A stretch of DNA of 15,594 nt, taken from assembly GCA_043101605.1 (NCBI GenBank), contig JBICIG010000100.1, positions 1 to 15,594 on the forward strand. The letters run 5' to 3'. Below are positions 7,455-15,460 of the stretch, piece by piece (position 1 is the stretch's first letter; each line of letters begins with the position of its first letter). The notes under the pieces are model-generated. The model saw nothing but the letters and a program-made list of their open reading frames with translations, had not been told where the DNA came from and ran no database searches. A program made the position numbers and the translations under genes. The DNA comes from JBICIG01 sp043101605. GTDB taxonomy: Bacteria; Planctomycetota; Phycisphaerae; Phycisphaerales; UBA1924.

Positions 7455-8426
7455 TCAGGAGTGCAGCGTGCCGACGAGGTCACGCACGCTCTGCGCGCCC
7501 TGTCGGCGGGCCCACTTTGCCAGCCCGGCGTTCACCTTCCGCGGGATGCGCGGGTTCACGAACAGCCCCGTGCCGATCGCGACGGCCGAGGCGCCCGCAA
7601 GGATGAACGCCGCCGCCTCCTGCCAGCGGAGCACGCCGCCGAGCCCGATGATCGGGACGCCCGCGTCGCGCGCGATCGCCTTGTGCACATCGTGGACGAG
7701 CTTGAGCGCGATGGGGTGGACCGCGGGCCCGCTCAGCCCGCCGGTACGGTTGCCGAGCATGGGCCGGCGGGTCTCGACCTCGATGCCCATCGCCGGGACG
7801 GTGTTGCTGATGGTCAGCGCATCGGCGCCGGCTTCGATGGCGGCGCGGGCGATGTCGACCATCGACGGCCGCCCCACCGCGATCGGGCTGAGCTTGACGA
7901 TCAGGGCGCTGTCGGTCGGCTTGCCCGCGGGCTGGTGGGTGCCGAGGGCGGCGCGGACCCGCTTGATGAGTTCGCCCAACGCGTCGGGATCGACGCCGAA
8001 CTCGACCCCGCCGTGGACGTTGGGGCACGAGACATTGAGCTCGACGCCGGGCATCGCGTCGATCTCGCTGAATCGGCGCGCGACGGCGACATAGTCGTCG
8101 ATGCAGAAGCCCGCGATCGAGCCGAGAACGGTGGTCGGGACCCCAGCGATGCGCGGGGCGTGGTCGCGCATGAATGCGTCGATGCCCGGGTTGGCCAGCC
8201 CGATCGCGTTGAGCATGCCGGCGCGGAGGGGGGCGACGCGCCAGGGCGGGTTGCCCGCGCGGGGCTCGGCGGTGATGGACTTGGTGACCAGGGCGCCCAC
8301 GCGCGAGAGATCGAGCACCTCGCCGACCTCGTCGAGCGTGCCGGCGGTGCCCGCGGCGAGGATCACCGGCGACCGGAGCGTCAGCGCGGCCAGTCGCGTC
8401 TCGAGCATCGGGTCGGGAGGTGCCAT
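7455..8426 (-). CDS. pyrD: Dihydroorotate dehydrogenase, class 1B catalytic subunit
   Basis: FMN enzyme oxidising dihydroorotate to orotate, the fourth step of de novo pyrimidine synthesis, in the cytoplasm. With the ATG at 8426 it has 323 residues; a TTG at 8438 and an ATG at 8408 are alternatives and none has a clear Shine-Dalgarno. Family landmarks are the flavin/substrate segment GALVTKSITAEPRAGNP (lysine 49), the catalytic cysteine in NVSCPN (C134), the lysine in VKLSP (178), SNT at 207-209, TGGLSG at 228-233 and the phosphate-binding GLGGV and IGTG near 261 and 284. The HGG after SCPNV and the TGGLSGPA motif are those of class 1B, which in Bacillus and Lactococcus pairs with the NAD-linked iron-sulfur flavoprotein PyrK. 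No pyrK or other pyrimidine gene is adjacent, so the electron acceptor cannot be read from context. It shares its upstream gap with the TPR-YggX gene, which points the other way. Confidence 0.93.
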   Translation of the reverse strand: MAPPDPMLETRLAALTLRSPVILAAGTAGTLDEVGEVLDLSRVGALVTKSITAEPRAGNPPWRVAPLRAGMLNAIGLANPGIDAFMRDHAPRIAGVPTTVLGSIAGFCIDDYVAVARRFSEIDAMPGVELNVSCPNVHGGVEFGVDPDALGELIKRVRAALGTHQPAGKPTDSALIVKLSPIAVGRPSMVDIARAAIEAGADALTISNTVPAMGIEVETRRPMLGNRTGGLSGPAVHPIALKLVHDVHKAIARDAGVPIIGLGGVLRWQEAAAFILAGASAVAIGTGLFVNPRIPRKVNAGLAKWARRQGAQSVRDLVGTLHS

Positions 8427-8473
8427 GCGTGCGGACAAGGGTACGGCGTCCGCGCCGCGTCCGCCGGTCGTGA

Positions 8474-8544
8474 CGAGCCGCGACCGTCAGGGAGCGGGTT
8501 CGGTGCCCCATCGCCAGAGTCCGCACCCTCACGGTCTCGGCTCG
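8474..8544. repeat. REP-like imperfect palindrome
   Basis: Two 24-base arms (8474-8497 and 8521-8544) are reverse complements at 21 of 24 positions, separated by 23 bases. The left arm contains CGCGACCGTCAGGGAGCGG; the right arm contains CCCTCACGGTCTCGGCTCG. From memory, this core (which reads SLTVAAR or PDGRGS when mistranslated) recurs as an interspersed repeat in planctomycete and related genomes, like extragenic palindromes in other bacteria. Only one copy is seen here. It lies between the divergent pyrD and TPR-YggX genes. A transcribed copy could fold into a long hairpin. Confidence 0.6.
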
Positions 8545-8622
8545 TTTGGAGCGGGTGCTCCGGCCCGCCGCGGACTATGGTTGGAAGGAATCGCACCGGC
8601 AGCCCAGCCCGCGGAGGACCGC

Positions 8623-9264
8623 ATGAACATCGAGGACCGGATCGCCCAGTTCGAGAAGATGGCCCGCGAGGACGCCGAGAACGACATGGCGCATTTCTCG
8701 CTGGGGAACGCGTACAACCAGGCGGGGCGGTACGAGGAGGCGGCCGAGAGCTTCAAGCGGTGCGTAGAACTCAACCCCGCGATGAGCAAGGCGTATCAGC
8801 TCGCCGGGGCGGCGTACATGGCGGCGATGAAGACCGACGAGGCGGGGGAGATCCTCACGCGGGGGTATGTCGCCGCGGCCGAGCGGGGCGACCTCATGCC
8901 GAGGGATGCGATCGCCGAACTGCTCGGCAAGCTCGACCTGCCCGTGCCGGAGGTCAAAGCCAAGAAGGTCGGCCCGGCGCCCGACGGGTCGTTCATCTGC
9001 AAGCGGACCGGGCGGCCGGGCACCGAGATGAAGCGCCCGCCCTTCCGCGGACCCGTCGGCGAGTGGATCCGGGCGAACATCGCCAAGGAAACCTTCGACG
9101 ACTGGATCGCCCAGGGGACGAAGGTGATCAACGAGCTGCGGCTGGACCTGTCGCGCGAGCAGGATGAGGTGGTGTACGACGCGCACATGCGCGAGTACCT
9201 CGGGCTCGACGACGCGACCTACGAGCAGTTGACCGGCGAGAAGCCGCCGCGGGTCGGGGCGTAG
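8623..9264 (+). CDS. TPR repeat protein fused to a YggX-type Fe(2+)-trafficking domain
   Basis: A cytoplasmic protein of 213 residues with two parts. Residues about 20-85 are tetratricopeptide repeats (DMAHFSLGNAYNQAGRYEEA, then SKAYQLAGAAYMA). After a short linker, residues about 123-195 match the YggX/Fe(2+)-trafficking family: ICKRTG with Cys126 at the conserved cysteine position, the PPFRGPVGEWI segment (139-149), then KETFDDWIAQGTKVINELRL (155-174). YggX proteins are normally about 90 residues, stand alone, and protect iron-sulfur clusters against oxidative damage. Here the TPRs probably provide a docking surface; partners are unknown. No signal peptide is seen. The ATG at 8623 has GGAGG at 8613-8617 with 5-base spacing; the frame is open further upstream but without family features. 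It stands alone, divergent from pyrD and convergent with the DUF58 gene. Confidence 0.85.
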   Translation: MNIEDRIAQFEKMAREDAENDMAHFSLGNAYNQAGRYEEAAESFKRCVELNPAMSKAYQLAGAAYMAAMKTDEAGEILTRGYVAAAERGDLMPRDAIAELLGKLDLPVPEVKAKKVGPAPDGSFICKRTGRPGTEMKRPPFRGPVGEWIRANIAKETFDDWIAQGTKVINELRLDLSREQDEVVYDAHMREYLGLDDATYEQLTGEKPPRVGA

Positions 9265-9297
9265 GACTCGAGGCAGGCTCATTGCGCGCACGGATCG

Positions 9298-9325
9298 GGG
9301 ATGTGTTCCACGTGGAACACATCCC
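9298..9325. promoter_or_regulatory. Candidate parS (ParB-binding centromere site) in a 28-bp palindrome
   Basis: TGTTCCACGTGGAACA at 9304-9319 equals the 16-bp parS sequence known from Pseudomonas and differs from the Bacillus consensus (TGTTTCACGTGAAACA) only at one symmetric pair. The symmetry continues outward for six more base pairs on each side, giving a perfect 28-bp palindrome with no loop. It sits in the 107-base gap between two convergent genes, about 3 kb from smc and 3.3 kb from the end of gyrA. In studied species ParB binds parS, spreads and loads SMC, and sites cluster near the replication origin. A T-containing stretch follows (CTTGTTTGTGCGCCTTTTCTC), so a terminator role is an alternative, though a loopless palindrome is a poor terminator hairpin. 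Confidence 0.7.
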
Positions 9326-9371
9326 TTGTTTGTGCGCCTTTTCTCGTTTGCCGGGGTTGCGGCGGTCGGCG

Positions 9372-10343
9372 TCAGCCCAAGAGCCGCCGCTTGCGGAGCT
9401 GCTTGAGGAGCAGGTCGTCGAGCGGGGTGTCGCTGGGGACGAGCAGGCGCGAGATGCCCCGGGCCTTGCAGAGGCGGTCGAGGTCGGCGGTGAAGGCATC
9501 GAGGCGCTGGCGGTAGCGCTTGAGCAGGGCGGCGGAGATGGTGACCTCGGCGGCGCGGCCGGTCTCGGCGTCGGTCAGGCGCAGGTCGCCTACGAGCGTG
9601 TCCTGGTCGCGGGCCGGGTCGAGTTCGTCGGGGCTGAGGATGTGCAGGAGGTGAGCGTCGAACCCGCCGGCGGCAAACCCGGAGAGGAAGTTCAGCCCGG
9701 GGAGGGAGCCCTCGGGGAAGAGCATGTCCGAGAGAAGGACGAGCACGCCGGCGCCCGAGCGGGTGATCGCCAGGCGTCGCATCGCCGCGTGGAAGTCCTC
9801 GGCATCACGCGGGCGTTCGGGGTCTTCCAGGCGGTCCCAGGTGGCGAGGAGGAACTCGGAGAGTCGGCGGAGGCTGCGGCGGCCTCGCAGGGGGGCGAGG
9901 GAGTCGGCGCTGGCGGGCCCGGCGAGCCCGAAGCGGGTGACCATGACGCGGTTGTGGTTGACCAGCCCGATGTAGCCCAGCGCCATGGCGAGCTGATGGG
10001 CGACGCGGAGCTTGGAGGGGTTGCCCGCGTCCATGGAGGGCGAGCAGTCGAGGATGAGGTGGAGGGAGAGGTCCTGTTCCTCGCGGAAGAGCTTGAGGAA
10101 GAAGCGGTCGAGGCGGGCGAGGACATTCCAGTCGATGTGGCGGAGGTCATCGCCGGGGACATAGGGGCGGTAGTCGTCGAACTCGACGGACTGCCCGCGG
10201 CGCTTGGAGCGGCGCTCGCCCTGGAGCTTGCCGGCGAAGACGCGTCGGCTGAGAACATCGAGGCGATCGAGGCGTCTCATGAGGGGAGCGCCGAGGAGGT
10301 CCTCGGTCGTTCGGGGTCGGGTTGCATCCTGATGGGTGCGCAC
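9372..10343 (-). CDS. DUF58 domain protein with vWA-like MIDAS motif
   Basis: A 323-residue protein of the DUF58 family, cytoplasmic by sequence (no membrane segment). The family hallmark spans residues 48-72 (RRGQSVEFDDYRP, then PGDDLRHIDW). A von Willebrand A-like fold follows, with the metal-binding DCSPSMD at 99-105 (DxSxS intact) and LVLLSDML near 202-208. DUF58 proteins usually accompany a MoxR AAA+ ATPase and membrane vWA proteins, a set thought to act in protein-complex maturation or envelope stress; exact function is unknown. None of those partners is in view. The start is taken as GTG at 10343 because GGAG lies 6 bases upstream and it keeps the conserved EDLLGAPLMRRLDRL segment; TTG at 10364 and ATG at 10280 are alternatives. 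It is divergent from the gene at 10433, sharing an 89-base gap. Confidence 0.85.
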   Translation of the reverse strand: MRTHQDATRPRTTEDLLGAPLMRRLDRLDVLSRRVFAGKLQGERRSKRRGQSVEFDDYRPYVPGDDLRHIDWNVLARLDRFFLKLFREEQDLSLHLILDCSPSMDAGNPSKLRVAHQLAMALGYIGLVNHNRVMVTRFGLAGPASADSLAPLRGRRSLRRLSEFLLATWDRLEDPERPRDAEDFHAAMRRLAITRSGAGVLVLLSDMLFPEGSLPGLNFLSGFAAGGFDAHLLHILSPDELDPARDQDTLVGDLRLTDAETGRAAEVTISAALLKRYRQRLDAFTADLDRLCKARGISRLLVPSDTPLDDLLLKQLRKRRLLG

Positions 10344-10380
10344 GCGGGGCTCCGGCGGGGGCAACGCTCCCGACGGGCGA

Positions 10381-10389
10381 TGGTAGAGT
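10381..10389 (+). promoter_or_regulatory. Possible extended -10 element
   Basis: TGGTAGAGT matches an extended -10 (TGn followed by TAGAGT, four of six to TATAAT). It lies 43 bases before the ATG at 10433 in the short gap between divergent genes. No good -35 hexamer is seen at the expected distance. Confidence 0.3.
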
Positions 10390-10432
10390 GTCCGGGCGGG
10401 CCCGTGCGAGCGCCCGCGAAGGGAGCCGGAGC

Positions 10433-11299
10433 ATGACCGGGCGGATGATGCGGATGATGAGGGGGCACGATCGGGTGGCGCTGGTGATCGCGGCGTTGCT
10501 GGGCGTGGCGGTGCTGTCGACGGGCGCGCGGGCGCAGGAGAGCGACGACGAGGTCGTGCGGCTGCGTCGGGAGGTGGCGCGGCTGCGCGAGGCGCTGGCC
10601 GACGCGGACGCGCGGGCGCGGCGGATCGAGCAGCGCAACGCCGAGCTCGAGGCGATGGTCAACCAGGCGCGGGACACGATCCGCGACCTGCGGCGAGCAC
10701 TCGAGGAGGTGCCCGCGAGCACGGAGCCGACGCTGGCGATGGCGCCGGTGCCGGCCGATCCGCACGCGTCGGCGTGGTCGATGCTGGCCGAGCTGCAGCG
10801 GCGGTACCGGACGGCGTTTGGGGACCGGGCGACGCCCACGACCGAGGCGGGATACGAGCAGATGCTCGGCGAGATCGAGCGCTGGACGGTGACGACCAAC
10901 CGCGAGCTGACGGGCCAGCCGACCTGGCTGGTGAAGGTGATCCGGCTGACCGAGCGAGCGCCGGGTCAGCGGGAGCGGCGGGCGATCGTGTCGGTGATGG
11001 ACGAGGAGTTGATGCAGCCGATCGGTTCGGGCGTGAGCGTGGTGATCTCACGCGAGTTCGAGCGGGCGATCGAGCGGGCCGAAGAAACGGGTCGGTTCGA
11101 GCTGTGGCGGGTGGAGACGACCTTTGCGCCGGGGCTGGTGTTCAACGAGGGGCGGGAGTCGGTGGGCGCGTTCAATGTGCCGCCGTTTGTCGGGAAGTTC
11201 GTGGAGTTCAGCCCGCGGATCGAGGTGAGGCGGTTTGTGGGGGTTGCCGAGCCGACGGATGAGGACGCGGGCGGGGCGAACGAGGGCGGGGAGCGGTAG
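10433..11299 (+). CDS. Secreted coiled-coil protein of unknown function
   Basis: A 288-residue protein I do not recognise. The N-terminus is basic and methionine-rich (a 9-base tandem repeat encodes RMM twice), followed by a hydrophobic core (14-29) and a signal peptidase site ARA before Gln35. Residues about 38-92 form a strongly charged, Arg/Glu-rich coiled coil. A proline-rich linker (93-111) leads to a mixed alpha/beta domain (about 112-271) with ELQRRYRTAFG, WLVKVIRLTER and FVGKFVEFSPRIEVRRFVG. The last 17 residues are acidic and Gly-rich. It is probably periplasmic or envelope-associated. The ATG at 10433 has GGGAG at 10421-10425 with 7-base spacing; other methionines at residues 5, 6, 8 and 9 are less well placed. 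It is divergent from the DUF58 gene and convergent with the ABC ATPase. The 82-base gap after it contains only weak 5-bp hairpins (for example 11319-11335). Confidence 0.75.
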   Translation: MTGRMMRMMRGHDRVALVIAALLGVAVLSTGARAQESDDEVVRLRREVARLREALADADARARRIEQRNAELEAMVNQARDTIRDLRRALEEVPASTEPTLAMAPVPADPHASAWSMLAELQRRYRTAFGDRATPTTEAGYEQMLGEIERWTVTTNRELTGQPTWLVKVIRLTERAPGQRERRAIVSVMDEELMQPIGSGVSVVISREFERAIERAEETGRFELWRVETTFAPGLVFNEGRESVGAFNVPPFVGKFVEFSPRIEVRRFVGVAEPTDEDAGGANEGGER

Positions 11300-11381
11300 C
11301 GCGTTGGGAGCACGGTTTGCCCTTCGGAGCAGGGCGTGGCCCGCGGGTGAGCGGTTTCGCTCGGCGAGCGTTGTGGATTGA

Positions 11382-12140
<759 letters not shown>

Positions 12141-12271
12141 CGTACGGGTCTACCGGGCGCGGGCGCGGCGGTGGCGGGGAAGAACCGTGGGGTCGGCGAT
12201 CGGGGTGCGTCGCGGCAGCGGGGTATCGGCGTGGGGAAGTCCGATTTGCGCGAAGATCCCGGGCGGGCCGG

Positions 12272-12616
12272 TCAGCCGCCGGCGTCTTCGAGTTGGAGCC
12301 CGGCGAGGGCGGTCATGGGGTCGGGGGCGAATTGGAAGACCTTGTCGAGCCCGGTGACGAGCATGACCGACCAGATCTCGTCGCTGACCGAGCAGAGGCG
12401 GAGGCGGCGGGAGACATGGTTGAGCTGACGGCGGATCTTGAGGAGCTGGGCGATGTTGGAGCTGTTGATGTAGGTGACTCGTGAGAAGTTCAGCACGACA
12501 TGCGGCGGGGCTTCTTCGCGGGAGAGACGGTCGGCCATGGAGGCGAGCTCGTCGGAGAGGGCGGGCTCGTCGGCCAGGTCGACGACGACGATGTTGTCGG
12601 ACCAGTCGGTAGGCAT
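12272..12616 (-). CDS. STAS domain protein (anti-anti-sigma factor-like)
   Basis: A single-domain cytoplasmic protein of 114 residues. The STAS fold is indicated by the beta strand and loop VVLNFSRVTYINSSNIAQLL (40-59), then RRLRLCSVSDEIW and VTGLDKVFQF near the C-terminus. STAS proteins such as SpoIIAA and RsbV bind an anti-sigma kinase and are switched off by serine phosphorylation. In those the site reads DSSG; here it reads NSSN (51-54), so Ser53 keeps the phosphorylatable position but both flanking residues differ. No anti-sigma kinase, phosphatase or sigma factor gene is adjacent. The start at 12616 is the only one that keeps just the domain; the frame is open further upstream inside gyrA territory. 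No clear Shine-Dalgarno is seen. It lies 58 bases after gyrA on the same strand and may be co-transcribed with it. Confidence 0.85.
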   Translation of the reverse strand: MPTDWSDNIVVVDLADEPALSDELASMADRLSREEAPPHVVLNFSRVTYINSSNIAQLLKIRRQLNHVSRRLRLCSVSDEIWSVMLVTGLDKVFQFAPDPMTALAGLQLEDAGG

Positions 12617-12674
12617 GCGGGAGCCAGTGTACGGGCTGGCCGGGCGATGCGGGGCGGCGGAATCGGGAAGTGGA

Positions 12675-15398
12675 TCAGGCGTCGTCGGCGGGCTGGCCGT
12701 TGAGGGAGGGGTCGGGGGTGTCGGCGGGGGGTTCCTCGCCCTCGGGGACGCGGGCGGCCGAGACGACCTCGTCGGCGTCTCGGAGGCTGACGACGCGGAC
12801 GCCCTGGGCCCCGCGGCCGTACTGGCTGATGGAGGCGGCGGGGGTGCGGACGAGCTGGCCCTTGCGGGTGATGACGACGACATCGTCGGATTCGTCGACG
12901 AGGAGGGCGGCGACGGAGGGCCCGTTGCGCGGGGTGGTGCGGATGTCGGTGCGTCCCTTGCCGCCGCGGGACTGGCTGCGGGTGGGCCCGGACTCGGGCT
13001 GGACGCGGTATTCATCGACGCCGGTGCGCTTGCCGTACCCGTTGCGGGTGATGGTCAGGAGGGTGACGGCGGGGTCGGCGGTGCGGCGTTCGCGCGGGTC
13101 GGTGTCGGGGTCGTCGAGCATGGGGACGCGGACGGCGGCGATGACGGAGTGGTCGTCGGCGAGTTCGATGCCCTTGACGCCGGCGGCGGAGCGTCCCATG
13201 GGTCGGACATCGTCCTGGTTGAATCGGATGGCCATGCCTCCCGAGGTGACGAGGATGAGGTCGTCGGTGCCGTCGGTCAGGAGGACATCGAGGAGCCCGT
13301 CGTCCTCGCGGAGGCCGACGGCGATGAGCCCGGAGCGGTTGACATTCTGGTAGGCCTTGAGGAAGGTGCGTTTGACGAGCCCGCGGCGGGAGATGAAGGT
13401 GAGGTTCTTTCCGTCCTGCTCGAAGTCCTTGATGGTGAGGTAGGCGCGGGTGGACTCGCCGGGCTTGAGGTCGATGAGGTTGACGATGGCGCGCCCTCGG
13501 GAGGTGCGGCTCATCTCGGGGATCTCGTAGACCTTGAGCTTGAAGACGCGACCGGTGTCGGTGAAGCAGAGCAGGTGGTCGTGGGTGGAGGCGACGAAGA
13601 CATGCTCGATGAAGTCGCCGTCCTTGGAGTCCGAGGCGCGGATGCCCTTTCCGCCGCGGCCCTGTGCGGCGTAGGTGTCGAGGGGGACGCGCTTGACATA
13701 GCCCTGGTGGCTGATGGTGACGGCGACATCGTGCTCCTGGATGAGGGCTTCGAGGTCGATGTCGTCGGCGGACTCCTCGATGGTGGTGACGCGGTCGCGG
13801 CCGTAGCGCTCGCGCATGTCGGCGCAGTCCTCGCGGATGATCGAGCGGACGCGCTCGGGGCGGGCGAGGATGTCCTCGTAGTCCTCGATCTGGGCGACGA
13901 GTTCGGTGTAGTCGGCGACGAGCTTCTCGATCTCGAGCCCGACGAGCTGGATGAGGCGCATGGCGCCGATCGCCTCGGCCTGCACGCGTGAGAGCAGGAC
14001 GCCGCCCTCGGCCTCGGCGGCGGCGGACTGTCGGCGGAGGCGTTCGGGCAGCTTGGGGGCGAAGGGATGATCGGCGGGGATGCGGAAGCGCCGCTCGGTC
14101 AGGCGGGTGATCGCCTCCTCGCGGCTGCGGCTGGCGCGGATGATCGCGATGACCTCGTCGAGGTCGCAGACGGCGTAGATCAGGCCCTCCTGGATGTGGG
14201 CCTTCTTCTTGGCTTCGCGGAGCAGGTGGAGCGTGCGTCGGCGGATGACCTCGGTGCGGTGCTCGATGTAGAGACCGATGAGATCCTTGAGCCCGAGGGT
14301 GCGCGGCTGGCGGTTGACCAGCGCGATGTTGATGATGCTGAAGGTCTGCTGCAGGGGCGTGTGCTGGTAGAGCTGGTTCTCGACCACCGAGGCATCGGCG
14401 CCCTTCTTCAGCTCGATGACGATGCGGGTCTGGGCCTGGCGGCCCGACTCGTTGCGGACATCGGAGATGTCCTTGATGCGCTCGTCCTTGACGGCTTCGA
14501 CGATCTTCTCGACGAGGGTGCTCTGCATGAGCGCGTAGGGGATCGCGTCGATGACGAGTTGCTCGCGGCTGTTGGGCATGGGCTCGACATGGCACATGCC
14601 GCGGACGCGGACGCGCCCGCGTCCGCCCGAGTAGGCCTCGTGGATGCCGCGGATGCCCTGGATGACGCCGCCGGTGGGGAAGTCGGGGCCCTTGATGCCG
14701 AGTCGGGTGACGGTGCCGTCCTCGTCCTTCTCGTCTTCCATGAGTTCGGCGAGGGAGATGTCGGGGTTGTCGAGGGTGCGGGTGATCGCGTCGAAGACTT
14801 CGGTGGGGTTGTGCGGGGGGAGGCTGGTGGCCATGCCGACGGCGATGCCCATGCCGCCGTTGATGAGCAGATTGGGGAACCGCGCGGGCAGGACGGTGGG
14901 CTCCTGGAGGCGGTCGTCGTAGTTGGGCTGGAAGTCGACGGTGCCGAGCTTGAGGTCCTCGAGCATGTCGACGGCGGCGTGGGTGAGGCGCGCCTCGGTG
15001 TAGCGCATGGCGGCGGGCGGATCGCCCTCGATGGAGCCGAAGTTGCCCTGGGGATCGATGAGCGTGGTGCGCATCTTCCAGCGCTGGGCCATGCCGACGA
15101 GCGTGGGGTAGATGACCGATTCGCCGTGGGGGTGGTAGTTGCCCGAGGTGTCGCCGGCGATCTTGGCGCACTTGAGGTGCTTCTTGCCCGGTCGGAGGGA
15201 GAGGTCGTTCATCGCGACGAGGATGCGCCGCTGGGAGGGCTTGAGCCCGTCGCGGACATCGGGCAGGGCCCGGTCCATGATGGTGCTCATGGCGTAGGTG
15301 AGGTAGCTGTCCTGGAGCTCGCGCTCGATGGCTTGGTCGGTGACGCGGCCGCCCTGCTCGGGGTCGATCACCGGCATCGAATCGTCACGATCCGTCAT
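12675..15398 (-). CDS. gyrA: DNA gyrase subunit A
   Basis: A 907-residue breakage-reunion subunit of gyrase, which with GyrB introduces negative supercoils. The winged-helix region carries the quinolone-determining stretch NYHPHGESVIYPTLV (87-101) and the catalytic tyrosine in AAMRYTEARL (Y133). The DNA-gate segment PNLLINGGMGIAVGMATSLP follows (175-194). The coiled-coil arm spans about 380-520, and the C-terminal beta-pinwheel about 540-885 has repeated strands such as VAVTISHQGYVKRVP. The GyrA box appears as QGRGGKG (579-585), one residue off QRRGGKG, supporting GyrA rather than ParC. Position 94 is the serine equivalent to E. coli Ser83; the position of Asp87 is proline (P98). The tail after 885 is acidic. 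The ATG at 15398 has GGAGAGG (plus-strand 15407-15413) with 8-base spacing. gyrB is not in the window. Confidence 0.97.
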   Translation of the reverse strand: MTDRDDSMPVIDPEQGGRVTDQAIERELQDSYLTYAMSTIMDRALPDVRDGLKPSQRRILVAMNDLSLRPGKKHLKCAKIAGDTSGNYHPHGESVIYPTLVGMAQRWKMRTTLIDPQGNFGSIEGDPPAAMRYTEARLTHAAVDMLEDLKLGTVDFQPNYDDRLQEPTVLPARFPNLLINGGMGIAVGMATSLPPHNPTEVFDAITRTLDNPDISLAELMEDEKDEDGTVTRLGIKGPDFPTGGVIQGIRGIHEAYSGGRGRVRVRGMCHVEPMPNSREQLVIDAIPYALMQSTLVEKIVEAVKDERIKDISDVRNESGRQAQTRIVIELKKGADASVVENQLYQHTPLQQTFSIINIALVNRQPRTLGLKDLIGLYIEHRTEVIRRRTLHLLREAKKKAHIQEGLIYAVCDLDEVIAIIRASRSREEAITRLTERRFRIPADHPFAPKLPERLRRQSAAAEAEGGVLLSRVQAEAIGAMRLIQLVGLEIEKLVADYTELVAQIEDYEDILARPERVRSIIREDCADMRERYGRDRVTTIEESADDIDLEALIQEHDVAVTISHQGYVKRVPLDTYAAQGRGGKGIRASDSKDGDFIEHVFVASTHDHLLCFTDTGRVFKLKVYEIPEMSRTSRGRAIVNLIDLKPGESTRAYLTIKDFEQDGKNLTFISRRGLVKRTFLKAYQNVNRSGLIAVGLREDDGLLDVLLTDGTDDLILVTSGGMAIRFNQDDVRPMGRSAAGVKGIELADDHSVIAAVRVPMLDDPDTDPRERRTADPAVTLLTITRNGYGKRTGVDEYRVQPESGPTRSQSRGGKGRTDIRTTPRNGPSVAALLVDESDDVVVITRKGQLVRTPAASISQYGRGAQGVRVVSLRDADEVVSAARVPEGEEPPADTPDPSLNGQPADDA

Positions 15399-15460
15399 GG
15401 AATGAGCCTCTCCGTGGACGGCCGCGAGGGGGTCATCGGAGGGTGTTCGCGGCGACGGGA

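Noticed and set aside
8101..8622. Upstream extension of the TPR-YggX frame across pyrD and the REP-like repeat
   Set aside because: It overlaps pyrD in antisense; a strong GGAGG precedes the ATG at 8623 and domain homology begins there.
11319..11335. 5-bp hairpin between the coiled-coil gene and the ABC ATPase gene
   Set aside because: Stem too short and without a T-tract on either strand to be called a terminator.
12474..13991. Long plus-strand open frame opposite gyrA, Gly/Ala/Asp/Val-rich
   Set aside because: Antisense shadow of gyrA; composition reflects GC bias and no family is recognisable.
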